NCBI GenBank assembly: GCA_013398175.1
Contig: VZRZ01003909.1
Coordinates: 302,197 to 366,196 of the forward strand
Direction of reading: 5' to 3'
Length of the DNA stretch: 64,000 bases
Source of the DNA: Climacteris rufus
Lineage: Eukaryota > Chordata > Aves > Passeriformes > Climacteridae
The stretch's first letter is position 1; the number at the start of each line of letters is the position of its first letter. Under the pieces are notes generated by a model. That model was given only the letters and a program-made list of their open reading frames with translations. It was not told where the DNA came from and did not search any database. The position numbers and the translations under genes are program-made. Positions 14,201 through 24,776 of the stretch are shown here, piece after piece.

Positions 14201-17200
14201 AGGTTTTGTACACAAAAACCTCTATTTTTCCTGCTAACCCTTTGCTTTGAAAGCCACTGTTACATCCAGAAGTGCATCAGGAGTGACTGATTCACTCCCA
14301 GCCCTTTGTGAGTTGTAATGCATATTGCAGCTACCATTGCTTCCATGCAGGAGTAGGAGCCTCCTGGAATATCTAATTAAATAAATCAAATAAGCTTTAA
14401 AAAGGCTTAAAATGATAAACCCATCTGGGCTGCAATCTTCTATCCACATTCTCATTAAAAAGTAGGTTATGAATTCTTCAGCTAGTGCTTCTAATGGAAA
14501 TCCATATTTATCCTTTTGGAATAAAAATATTTTGTTCCTTATATTTATCTGTTGAGTTTAACCTTGCATGAAATTAGGCTAAACTGTCCAGGCTCCCTCC
14601 TTAGGTACTCCTCCCTCCTTGCTGTATCTAATTGAAAATTAAAGCATGTTTTCCTCTACTGTTCTTATTTTATCCACTCTGCTTGTATTTTAAAGCTTAG
14701 CCCAAGATATTGAGTTCTATGAGATCTAAATTAGCTCCCTTGAGCTACTAGGTATTTGACATCCTCTGTTCCTTATTTCTAGAAACCTGACCAGCTCTGA
14801 AAAGAAACCAGGTGATGATTTAAATACACATTATCAATGCAGCCAAAGGAGATGGTTCTGGAGGTAGAAGGTGCAGGCTCTGGGAAGAGGAGCCTGAGAC
14901 TGGAGCTATACTGGGAAGGCATTGAGCAGGCTGAGGCAGGCAGAGACCTTTTGGAGGCAAAGCAGTTCCACAGCAACATCACAACTTGCCTTGGGTCTTG
15001 GCTCTGCCTGGCTTGTTTTGGGGGTAAAAAAATAGCCAAAAATACACAACACACTCATCCCAAAATACTAAATATTCTGATGGAGAGGGAAGCAAAGCAT
15101 CCTTTGGTTCTTTCTCCTCTCCTCTGAAGGAAAAGTTCTTCATATGTAATTCTTCACCATTTCATTTTGTCCCAACAAAGGGGTGGTGTTGTGATGGAGA
15201 TTTTTTATTCCCTGCGTGCATGGAGAGGCCGAGGTTTCCACAGCCGCGTCCTGCCACTTCCCTTCTCCCTTTGAAACCAAGCTGAGGAGTATTACAGCGT
15301 GCCTGTGCAGCCAAGTCTGACTGTGTGTTTTGGCATATGAATGCCAGACTGGTTGGTGATTTCCCCTTAAATCCTTTCATAGCTCAAATTCCTATCGAAA
15401 CACCCTCTATCTCTGGTTCACCATACGGAGCCTGTCTCGGCTCTGCCGCTCGGGTCACCCCTCAGAAGCAATGCCATTGCACGTTGCTTTTCTTCCTCCG
15501 TGTGCAGCATGTATTTAAAATGAAATATTGGCCCCAAATCCCCTCTGGATGGCTGTCAGATCTTAGCATGCCACATAAATATCAGTGAGAAAACATTCCT
15601 GCAGCCCACACAGAATGCACCCAACGCTGTTTTTCCTGGACAAACCCAGGCCTAGCGCAGCGCGGCCTTCGGCAAAGGCCCACTTCCAGTGGGCAGGGCC
15701 CACCTTAAATTGACCACTTTAAAGTGCTTTCTGAAAGTTTCCAGTGTAATTTTCGTTCCCCTTTAGTTACAGACCACCTTTACTAGGTAACTAAGGCTGT
15801 TTGTTGGGCAGCTGCCGTCTCAGCCATTGCATGGGTGGCCTGCTGCCAGCTCTCAACTATTTCAAGATGTGAGCTCCCTGATGCTCTGGGGCACGACAAG
15901 ACCATCCCGGAGCTCCTGGTGCTGGTGCCTCCCTGCTTGCCAGGCAGATGTTCCTTGGTGGCACCTCCATGGCATCACAGGGTTGGTTTCCAATGGGCCT
16001 CTCCATTTCATTGCCAGCCAGGTGCAATTTAAATTCTTTTTTTTTTCAAAAGTGTGCAGTTTATGTGCACAAACACAGGGCCCTTATGTGGTTGCTAGAG
16101 CAGAATTCACATCTGCAAACCTCACCGGGGCGTTTGGCCCTCAATCTTTACAGCAGGTAAACAAAATGATCCACGGGCATGGGATGCATCCCATTGGGAG
16201 AGGGCCTGGGCACAGCACCTGCTATTGCAGCAGCTTAAAGCTTAAAAGGAGTAAGGGCCTTGCACCCTTCTTTTTCCCACACCTACATGCTCCAGAATTT
16301 CACCCAACTTCCCTGTCTCACTGTATTTCTTGAGCAACACTTGGAGCAGTCAGACCATGGTGGTAGTGGCCAAATTGGCTGTTTTAATAAGCTCGTCCTT
16401 CGATTGCTACAACAAAGCTTTCTTGAGCAGCTGCTTAAGAAAATGTCTGTGCATTTTCACTTTTTTTTTCCCTCCCAGGATAATCAAAGGAAAGCAAAGA
16501 GATTGCCGCCCTGGCCCTTCAAGCATGGAAAATAATATTTTTTCCTTGGCTTTTGGTAAATTATTTTTACCACGCATTTACTCTTTAACCCTATCTTGGG
16601 TCAGCTTAGAATGCCGAGTGGTCTAAGTATGATGAATTTATTGCTTTAAACTTCACAGAGCACAGGAGAGGGAGGTAACAGCATAAGCAATGTGGAAAGA
16701 CTTGAACATTTTATAGTTTGATTATTGGATGTACTCTGAGGTTTCCAAGACTTATGTTGCTTTATTTTCTTCAAAAAAAAAACCCAAAAAACAATAGGTT
16801 TGGCTAGAAGACTGAAATTGGATCAAATCCATCTTGCATCCCCACCTAAAAATGAGATTTGGGTCTACAAGTTGAGAATCTTGGGAATAGAAGTCTCCCT
16901 CCCCACATGTAACTGGATAGTTTCTGAAGAGGTGCTATGTCACAACATGATGAGATGGAAAATGCATGAAGAGAGAATGAGTTCATCTTCCTGATACAGA
17001 ACGGTAATGGGATTATGGCAGTGTTGGACATTTGGAAAAGTCCGTAATGCTGTGTGTGCTCCATTTAATTTGTACACCAGTGGATCTCCCTTGCCAGTAA
17101 TGGCTTTCTCTGAGCTACTGCAAACTCTAAAAGGGGAAGTAAAAATGGAATTTTGGGAAGACAGGGCCTGCCAATGTCACTTGGTGACACTGCAGCTTGT

Positions 17201-18045
17201 TATGCAAAGATGTGGAGGAGGCACTGATGTATCCCTATGGTGATAACACTTTTCTGGGAAGACCTTGGGCCCCTCTATAGGTGCTGACAGCCCTGTAAAG
17301 CTTCACTGCCATTGTTTAACAGCCTAGGAGGAAAAGCTATTTCTAGGCTTCTATAAACTGTTTCTGTAAATAAGAACGAATTTCATTCACAATTTGTAAA
17401 ACAAATTAAAACCTCCAAATTAATAAAAGGCAAAATCACAAATTCATAAAAATTCTGGCAATCAATGGATTAGACACATGCATGGGGTAAGATTTAGAGA
17501 GGATGAGCATGCTCTTACTTTTGGGAAGTACATCTTTTTGGAAAGCATCATTTTTGGGCACAAGAAAAACTCCCAGCTTAAGTGTTGTGGGATGTGAAGT
17601 GCTAAGCGAGAAATCAGCATGAAAAATGAATTAGAAAGTTCTGTGAGAAAAGTAAATCTTTGTAGTAGTGCCTCTGAAGAGCCACTGGAGTGTGTCTGCA
17701 GCTCTGTCTCCCCAGATAACCTCTCCCCTGTCTGTGCCACCACCTCAGCACACAGTGCTCCAACACCACCCTTCTGGCAGGTCTTTGCTGCTCTGAGGTG
17801 GGGTTAGATGGCTAATTATGAATCTCATCACAAACACCACCTTCTGCACCTTCCTGTTGCATTTCACAACTCTCCAAAACACTTTGTGAAAACTCCACCC
17901 CACCACAACTAAAGTGCAGTGTTTACATACAGAAAGAATATTTATGTCTTAAATTTATGCTCAAGCTCTTTATGCTCATCTGCCTGGAGTGGGGCACAAA
18001 CAGCAAACAGTGGCCCCCAAATATACCATATAAACAAGTATTTTC
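11204..18045. other. Intergenic sequence downstream of the probable ADAMTS5 3' end
   Basis: No gene is recognised. Notable contents are a perfect hairpin at 14182-14218, a CpG-enriched patch at about 15230-15680 in otherwise CpG-poor DNA, and A-rich tracts near 13156 and 16773. The longest open frame (15827-16333, plus strand) overlaps two alternatives in other frames and has no recognisable domain, so I treat it as chance. Confidence 0.6.
14182..14218. repeat. Perfect 16-bp inverted repeat with 5-base loop
   Basis: The left arm TTTTTGTGTACAAAAC (14182-14197) and right arm GTTTTGTACACAAAAA (14203-14218) are exact reverse complements separated by AAGAG. The stem contains the 6-bp palindrome TGTACA. 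Function is unknown. It is not next to any recognised transposon, so it could be the tip of an unrecognised element, a cruciform or a local template-switch product. Confidence 0.9.
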
Positions 18046-18065
18046 GACCTATGATACAGTTTGTA

Positions 18066-18071
18066 TTTATT
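18066..18071 (-). terminator. ADAMTS5: Candidate distal poly(A) signal AATAAA
   Basis: The plus-strand tttatt reads AATAAA on the minus strand, in the context AGTAATAAATACAAACTG. It is about 6.15 kb past the stop, near the 3'UTR length I recall for human ADAMTS5. AATAAA is common in AT-rich DNA, so this rests on position. Confidence 0.4.
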
Positions 18072-18657
18072 ACTTTTGCTGAAATCACAGAGTCAAATGT
18101 CTTAAGATTACAACTGGTAAATTATACATATGGAATAGTTTACAAAACAAAATATTGGCCTTCCATGTGTCATAGTACAGTGTAGACCTTGTACAGTTCA
18201 GTTCAAATGAATTTGTATTTTGCATAACATATTTTTGTGATGTAAACTGGCTGACACAGTAGTGCTCTAAAAATGTTAGCTCTCTCTGAAAAAAAGTTTA
18301 GTGACACATCTTGGTTTCTCCAAGGGTACTGGTATTTCAGCCAGGTTATCTCTAATGCACAAAGCGACTTCCCAGAACATGCTGACACCAGCAGGGTATA
18401 AGGAGGCACATAAAGCAAACTAAGCAAACCCAAACTTTGTGCTTTCCCCTTAATTCCCTACAATACCTCATTCATTTTCTCTTATGTGATGCTAGGCAGA
18501 TGACCTGGCAACAGAAGTTAAATTTATTGCTCTACAGAAGGATACCCTGTCTCCAACTTACTTAATTCAGCATATTATTTCCTGTATCTGATGGGATTTT
18601 AACAATGCCTGTATGCCTGACTGTCACTATGTTTCTTAAGATAAACTACTGGAAGAT

Positions 18658-18665
18658 TTCACAGT
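18658..18665 (-). promoter_or_regulatory. miR-27 8-mer seed match in the putative 3'UTR
   Basis: The minus strand reads ACTGTGAA, the canonical 8-mer target of miR-27a/b-3p. It matters only if the 3'UTR reaches this distal position. Confidence 0.4.
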
Positions 18666-20906
18666 TCACATGATAAATTGTGTAAACCAGTTTCTGTAAA
18701 TTAAAACTATGCTGTCACTTACAGTGGTATAAGCCTGAAGCACCTCCTGAAAAAGCCAAATGATGCAATGAAGTTACTCAAAACTTACATAGGTATGACT
18801 AAACCCAGTGTAACTTTTTTTATAGAGAGGTTTAGAGACCCAAATACTCAAATACACCTGCACACACACAAAATATGCACCTGCACTTAGCCACGGGTGT
18901 TTGAAAATGGACTAGGCCAGGCTGATCTTTGTGGAGATGATTTTACTGTCCTTACAGTGACTCTGAGCCTCCACAGACAACTTCCAGGGCAAAAGATGCT
19001 CTGAGTTTTGTGCTGTGACTCCACAGAGTGCAGAGCAGTGGGATGGTGTTGGGATATTTGGTCTGGGGAGAAGCTTTTACACCACTCACCTGTGTTTGGG
19101 ACATTTCAAATTTTGTACCTTATCACTGAAAACTTGTGCTTGTGGTTAAACCTTCTAAGCCCCAAAGCACCTTCTGGGGTGCCAGCTAAGGACCTAATAA
19201 CTTCTCTTACATTAAGAGTTACGGCTGGTGCATGTGATAAACCACATTTAACCAGTAACTGCATTTGCAATGTTATTCATAACAAGAACGTTGAACTAGC
19301 TTTACTGTAAGTTAGTATCAGGGCACCCACAGGAAAAGAAAAAAAAAACCTTTAAAAAAGTTGCAAATGGCAAGTATGACTGCAGTGATGCACTCTGGCA
19401 GCTCTATAAAAATGAATCACTTCATTAAAAAAAGGAACAAACCCCTCCAAACCAAGCAATTTGTTTTTTCCTGAAAACTGCAGCCTGTGCTCAGAGAATC
19501 TAATTTTGCCTCTTGTCATAGGGTCCATCTTCCTCAGTGAAGAAAGAACAGCATAGCATGAGGAGAAACATTCACCTGAACATACTGCTGAAAGCCCACA
19601 ATTATTCATGATCCATCCTTACAAATCCTGCCCTGAAGATCCTCAAAGCCCAGGCTGCGAGTTATTCCCTGGCATTTTGGATGGGGTCTTGAAGCATCGC
19701 CCACTGACCATCCCTAATTCTTCTAAATCCTTGTGGCTGACTCTGGCCTTGGGCAGTGCCTGGGTGGCAGCAGACTCTGCACAGAGAGGCTGAGCTGGAG
19801 TCTGAATGTGGGCACTGAAGAGCAAGGTGACTTGCAGCAGTTTGGAACTGTTTCTGTGCAGTCTGCCCTGTCCCAGCCAATTGGATTGGTCAGTGAACTG
19901 AGGGCGAAAAAGCCGGAGCTTTGTCCACATCACATTTTCCCCCCAATACTAATTCCCTTGAGTTCTGCAGAAGCTGAACTGGATGCAGAGTGGAAGCAAA
20001 CAGATATTATTTTAATGGAAAAATACTTTGCTGGCTTTTTGCATTTCACTTTGCCTGATGTGGTGCAAAGAGCTGGAATACGAATGAAGGAAAACATTGC
20101 AAAGCCCTCAAGTTGGAGTCTTGACTTTTTATAGCCACATATACATATTTATAAAGGTATATAAACAGTGATAACATGGGAAAAGTAGTTTGTAAATGGT
20201 TCATTCTTCATAAACCAAATCATATGTGGTTTAAGCTATTTTTTAAAGAGACACCCAAGAGGCTTCTCTTTAGTGTTAAATGTAAGAAGCTGCACAAGGG
20301 AAGACTCCTGGCCACTTAGAGGAACTTCATTCACATGGAGAGGACTCCCAGTTATTAAAAGTCTGCTACAACTAAAGCAAGGGGTAGGACCAGGTATCAA
20401 TCACTGAGGCCTCCAGCATGAATTGCATGTGCCTTTGAGACACAAATCTGTTTTCTGACTTCTTCAGGAGCCATTACAGGGCTTTTGTTGGTCCCCTTTT
20501 TTTGGGACTTGCTGGTTGAGAGCTTTTTGAAGTGTAACAAGGAGCTCTGAGCACGAGGTGTCATCAAATTAAAAATCTACAACTTCTCTAAGGATGAGAT
20601 GGCAGCAGAAAAAGAATATACATCTATACAGTGTGCACATGTGTATACACATATACTCCTGTTCCATGCAGAAAGATTTCTAAATAAAATCATACAAAAA
20701 ATGACCAGTGCCATATATTATGTAAACTCACAAGGCGTACTTCCAACACAAATCTGAAGCATAAATTAAAAGAGAGCCAGAAAGAGAGACAGAGACGATA
20801 GCAAAACATTTTAAATATAGAATTTGCACAATTGGTATTTTGTTAAATAAGAATAAATAAATTCATTACATCCATTCACATACCAGTTGTAAAAACAATA
20901 AATTAT

Positions 20907-20912
20907 TTTATT
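20907..20912 (-). terminator. ADAMTS5: Candidate proximal poly(A) signal AATAAA
   Basis: The minus strand reads AATAAA within a T/A-rich stretch about 3.3 kb past the stop. Use here would give a shorter transcript that keeps the miR-140-5p match at 21582-21590 and loses the distal miR-27 match. Low specificity. Confidence 0.25.
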
Positions 20913-21581
20913 TTTTTCAGTGCTGTGTTGCCTTTTTTTTTTTTAACAGTTGTTATTAATCCACAAGATTTTTCCCTCTTCCCCTTGTGATAAAACTGTT
21001 TCCACAGGAGGGCAGCTAACCTTAATTTCTTGGACACAGGCAAACCAAAGATGACAGGCTTTTTCCTAATGAGACTGTCTTATGTGAAAAGCAGATGCTG
21101 TCCAACCCGCTGATGCTCAGAGGTCCAAATTCACCTAAGGGCACTGCGTGTTCCCAAGTCAGCGTGAATTTAACACTGAGGATTGTTCCTGTCTGTGCCA
21201 AGAGTAAAACTCCAGATTTCCATTCCCTTGGTGCATTTCATGAATCCTGCTGTGCAACACCGGGTAGAAATGTAAACAATGATGTCACAGAGTGACAGAG
21301 AATCCAGCTGAGAACAGACATGGACATGACAAAGTCATGGCCCTTGCACCAATTCTTCATTCATCAGCTACATGTCTGACAGAGGCAAGGTTTGGAACTG
21401 GAATCTGATTTAGAAACACCTAAAAACACCAGGTGTTAACTACAGCAGGCTGACCTAGTTTATCTCAACACTTTTAGGGTCCTGTATTGCTCTGTCCCCT
21501 TTGCCCTCTCACCACAGAAAGGCAACTGCTTTGTGTTAATTTGCTTCCTTGCTACGCTGGTGAAAAAGGGTAAAGTCACTA

Positions 21582-21590
21582 CAGTGGTTT
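21582..21590 (-). promoter_or_regulatory. miR-140-5p seed match in the putative 3'UTR
   Basis: The minus strand reads AAACCACTG, complementary to bases 1-9 of miR-140-5p (CAGUGGUUU). This extends the 7-mer seed. It lies about 2.6 kb after the stop. ADAMTS5 is an established miR-140 target in mammalian cartilage; that this particular site works in birds is inference. Confidence 0.5.
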
Positions 21591-21630
21591 GTTCTCATAT
21601 TTATTTATAATAAACTCTTCCATTTTTAAA

Positions 21631-21691
21631 AAGATACTCCTGACCTAAGGAAAAAAAAGATCAGGAAAAAAAGATACTCCTGATCTAAGGA
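21631..21691. repeat. 40-bp period tandem duplication in the putative 3'UTR
   Basis: The motif aagatactcctgaYctaagga occurs at 21631-21651 and again at 21671-21691, differing at one base. It is joined by A-rich sequence. Between the copies, gatcagg (21659-21665) and cctgatc (21679-21685) form an inverted pair. Confidence 0.85.
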
Positions 21692-22314
21692 AGCTATACA
21701 TTTATACCCACATATGGCATGCCTAGATAGCAGCCAAAAGCTTTGCTCATCCTGCTGAATATATAATAAATTATTACCATGATGCACACACAAATACTTG
21801 CACATTCTGTCTCCATTATGACAAAACGCAAATACCACTTAAGGCAGCAGCTGTGTGCTGAGACAAATGTTAAGTCTATGCTGAGACACATTAAATCTCC
21901 TGGTTTTTCCTCTCATGATGGTTTCTATTTGTTATGAACTTTTTGGAGTGGTTCTAGTACATGTGTAATACATATATAAGTATAAAAATCAGATTACTTG
22001 AAAGGAAAATAAGGCAATTCAAAGTGATCTTATTTTAACAGGCAGAGGAGGCATAAATGTTTACCTTCCAGCACTCTGCAAATATTCTGAGCCTTGATCT
22101 CAGTTCTTAGGTTGGGATCAAGATTAAATGGGGAGCATTCCTCAAGATCCACAGTTTTTCATAGGGACTACTCCTAAGCAGAAGGCCACACCATTTTTGC
22201 AAGCTGGAGATGATTAATAACATTTGTTGGCACTCCATTTAACAGAGGAGGAGGAGGCCCTGCCCTTGGTACTGTTTATTTAAAACAGGGTAAAAACCAG
22301 ATACTTCTCCAGAT

Positions 22315-22322
22315 TTCACAGT
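22315..22322 (-). promoter_or_regulatory. miR-27 8-mer seed match in the putative 3'UTR
   Basis: The minus strand reads ACTGTGAA about 1.9 kb after the stop. This is the more stop-proximal of two identical miR-27 8-mers in the region. Confidence 0.4.
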
Positions 22323-24217
22323 TGTAGATGTAGCAACTCTATGCTGTTTTGAAATCATCACATGATTTTTGAGAGTTCACACAAACATGCCACAGTTGCA
22401 AAAACATGTTTGTGTCAGCCTGGAGTCAGACCTGCCCTTCTTGCTCCACACTCCAGCAACTTTTCCCTGCTGATTTCATGCCTGGGATTTTCAGAAGAGC
22501 CAGAGGTGTTTCAGTGCTCAAGTAGCACTGACTTAGACCTGAGGCTTGTCTGAAAATCCTCCTGCAGTCTCGTGCTCTCCTCTGTGGATGAGCAAAGGAA
22601 TAAAAGACAGATGAGGCTCTACTTTCCTCAGTCTTTTTTTACCATTCCTCTTGGTACCTGTTACCTTAAGGCCAAATTCAAATTTAACAGGGTTGCAGCC
22701 AGGCCTCCACCTGCACAAGGTGAAATGCCCATCCTCAGTCACAGAACCTCCACAAGACAATAACAGGATTCAGGAATTGCTGCCAAGGAAAACTGTTACC
22801 AGCTACTGCCTGTGCTGTGGAAACAGTTTTATTGATATTGGACAAGTCCTCCACATCCTGATGTGGTTTGACTTCCTAGTGACCCCTCTTCCTCCCCAAT
22901 GTGGTAGATATACAAAACATGAATGCCTTCTATAGCTTTAAAAAAAAACCAGAACAACCCAAAACACACACAAAACAATAGAAAAGACAAATAGTTACAA
23001 ACTTTTGCTGGTAAGGTGAATACCAGAGTTAGACAAGATGGACAAAACAGTGATAAAATATTAACTGCTTGCTGTGTTTTTCTGACCTTTATAGCCTTTT
23101 GAAAAGATGTAGGTACATTACACATTGTTAGATTCAAGGTGGAAGCCATAGAGAAAATAACAGAGAAAGCAGTTGAACACAACCTCAGAATATCTGAGTG
23201 AGAAGACACTTGTTTACCTTACCTGTAATTTTTGGTTCTCTAACTAGTTTTCTACAAAATACAGTATGCCTTTGTTTCATGGAGAGAAGCAGCTCTAGCA
23301 GCTATTGTTCAGTGACAACAAGGACCCCAGGCTGTGACACAGCTGAAAACAGTGAAAGGTTCACAAGCACAGCGTCCACAAATTCCTCCTGGCAGCCAAC
23401 TCCTCCTTCTGTGTGTGCCTGACACACACATGGTGAGGAGCTGCTGATGGTCCTGGTGTTTGAGCAGTGTGGGGTTCCCTGGTCTGCAAGCTGCTGCAAG
23501 GCTCCTTCTGAGAGTTTCTGGGTGGAAACACAGGATTTGTCAGAGAAAAATGATGTGCTGTCAGGAAATTCCTAGCATGAAAACGTATTTCCTTTTGTCA
23601 AAATCAAAAGGTATCACTTTTTAAAACCAGCAGCAAGCTCTTCATTTTCCAGTAAAACATCTGTGGCCCTTTCTGAAGAATGGACCGAGTCCACAAGGGC
23701 TGCAGATATACTTTGGTCAATCACTTGGCTTATGTAGTTTGTCTTTTGATTTCTTTAATAGAACGAAGTGATATAAAGTGATATACCAAATCAAAGATAT
23801 TTACAGAACAGTATAAAATAAGCTACTGTGGGATCATGGGGACATGTGACGTTTCCTAAGGACACGCTGTAGTAGAGGTAGGTGAAAAAGGGGAGATGAT
23901 TCTGTAACCTTCAAATATCCCAGGATCCTCCATTCACTAGTTTTTCTTCTTTTGCATTATTTTATTTTACATTTTTGCAGACACAGAGGGCTTATAACAA
24001 CTTTAATGCTTACTTCCTTTGACACATTAAGATCACCCTACTATTATTTAAAGCAGTGCACATCTTCATTTGGTCCAAACAGGCAGATTCTGCCCATAAT
24101 TAGAGACTGGATGCAAGTACATTGAAGCCTTTGCTTCTCTCTGTGTGGGCACACCTAACACCAGTATGTCAACAATGGCTTACTCGAACCTCTTCTAAAG
24201 AAGATCACCACCACAGG

Positions 24218-24776
24218 TTAGCACTTTTTCAGCAAGCACTGCTTGAATGCTGACGGTCTCTGGGAGAGCAGGCATCCCTTGGCCAGTTTGCCATGGCCAT
24301 CCTTGCACTGCACAGTCCTGGTGTGCCAGCCCGTGTCGCACGTTCGCGAGCAGGAGAGCCACGGCCCCGTCACCCAGCGGGGCTGCGCGGCCTGCGCGCT
24401 GCCTTTGCCGCCGCCCACAGAGTTTGTCAGCTGCCCCTGCTTCTTTGGCACGAAGAAGCTGTAGCGCACGTCCACGGGCTGCGTGGGGTCTGTGGCCAGG
24501 ATCTGCACCACCAGGATCTCCTTGGTGGCCGCGTGGCCCATGGCGTGCAGGAAGTCGTCCTTGTGGCTCCAGCCGCTGTAGTTCATGACGGTGCCGTTGA
24601 TGTCGATGATGGTTTCCGAGGTGGAGATCATGTACTTGCCATTGACCAGGTACTCACCGTTCTTCTTCTTCAGGGCCAGGTAGGCCGTGAACCTGCTCTG
24701 CTCCTTGCTCTTGAACTGCCGCACTTTGATGTGCGTTGCCCCCTCCGGGATTTTCACCACGTCCGTGTAGCCCTTG
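24218..24776 (-). CDS. ADAMTS5: ADAMTS5 exon 8: spacer domain and C-terminal TSR, with stop
   Basis: This is the last coding exon of the secreted aggrecanase ADAMTS5. The acceptor is a pyrimidine tract ending in cag at 24779-24777. The first base completes a Ser codon split with exon 7, followed by KGYTDVVKIPEGATHIKV. The spacer carries two N-glycosylation sequons, NGT and NYS, as in the human protein, and the block VRYSFFVPKK. A hydrophilic linker (about NSVGGGKGSAQ) is shorter and differently composed than my memory of human. It leads to a TSR with WVTGPW and CSRTCDTG, the latter matching the O-fucosylation consensus. The protein ends FKQCLLKKC then TAA. The spacer and TSR are known to help bind substrate and extracellular matrix. 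The exon gives 185 whole residues and is GC-rich against AT-rich flanks. Identity is very secure. Confidence 0.97.

Larger units (their letters stand above)
18046..24217 (-). other. ADAMTS5: Probable long ADAMTS5 3'UTR
   Basis: This lies directly downstream of the TAA stop at 24218-24220 on the minus strand. It is about 6.2 kb, AT-rich, free of splice-compatible coding sequence and free of obvious CR1. Vertebrate ADAMTS5 transcripts are known for a multi-kilobase 3'UTR, and I recall about 6 kb in human. I set the far limit at a candidate AATAAA at 18066-18071. Nearer signals (20907-20912, 22275-22280, 23961-23966) could give shorter forms. It holds one miR-140-5p seed match, two miR-27 8-mer matches and a 40-bp tandem duplication. 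The extent is inferred, because the sequence alone cannot prove transcription. Confidence 0.5.

Noticed and set aside
15827..16333. 168-residue plus-strand frame
   Set aside because: Overlaps other open frames, low-complexity composition, no domain. Probably chance.
1..18045. Expected neighbour ADAMTS1
   Set aside because: It is usually downstream on the same strand in vertebrates, but none of its exon signatures (HELGH-type motif, TSRs) is present, so it lies outside the window.
19733..20134. 133-residue plus-strand frame
   Set aside because: Antisense to the putative ADAMTS5 3'UTR, with no recognisable protein features.
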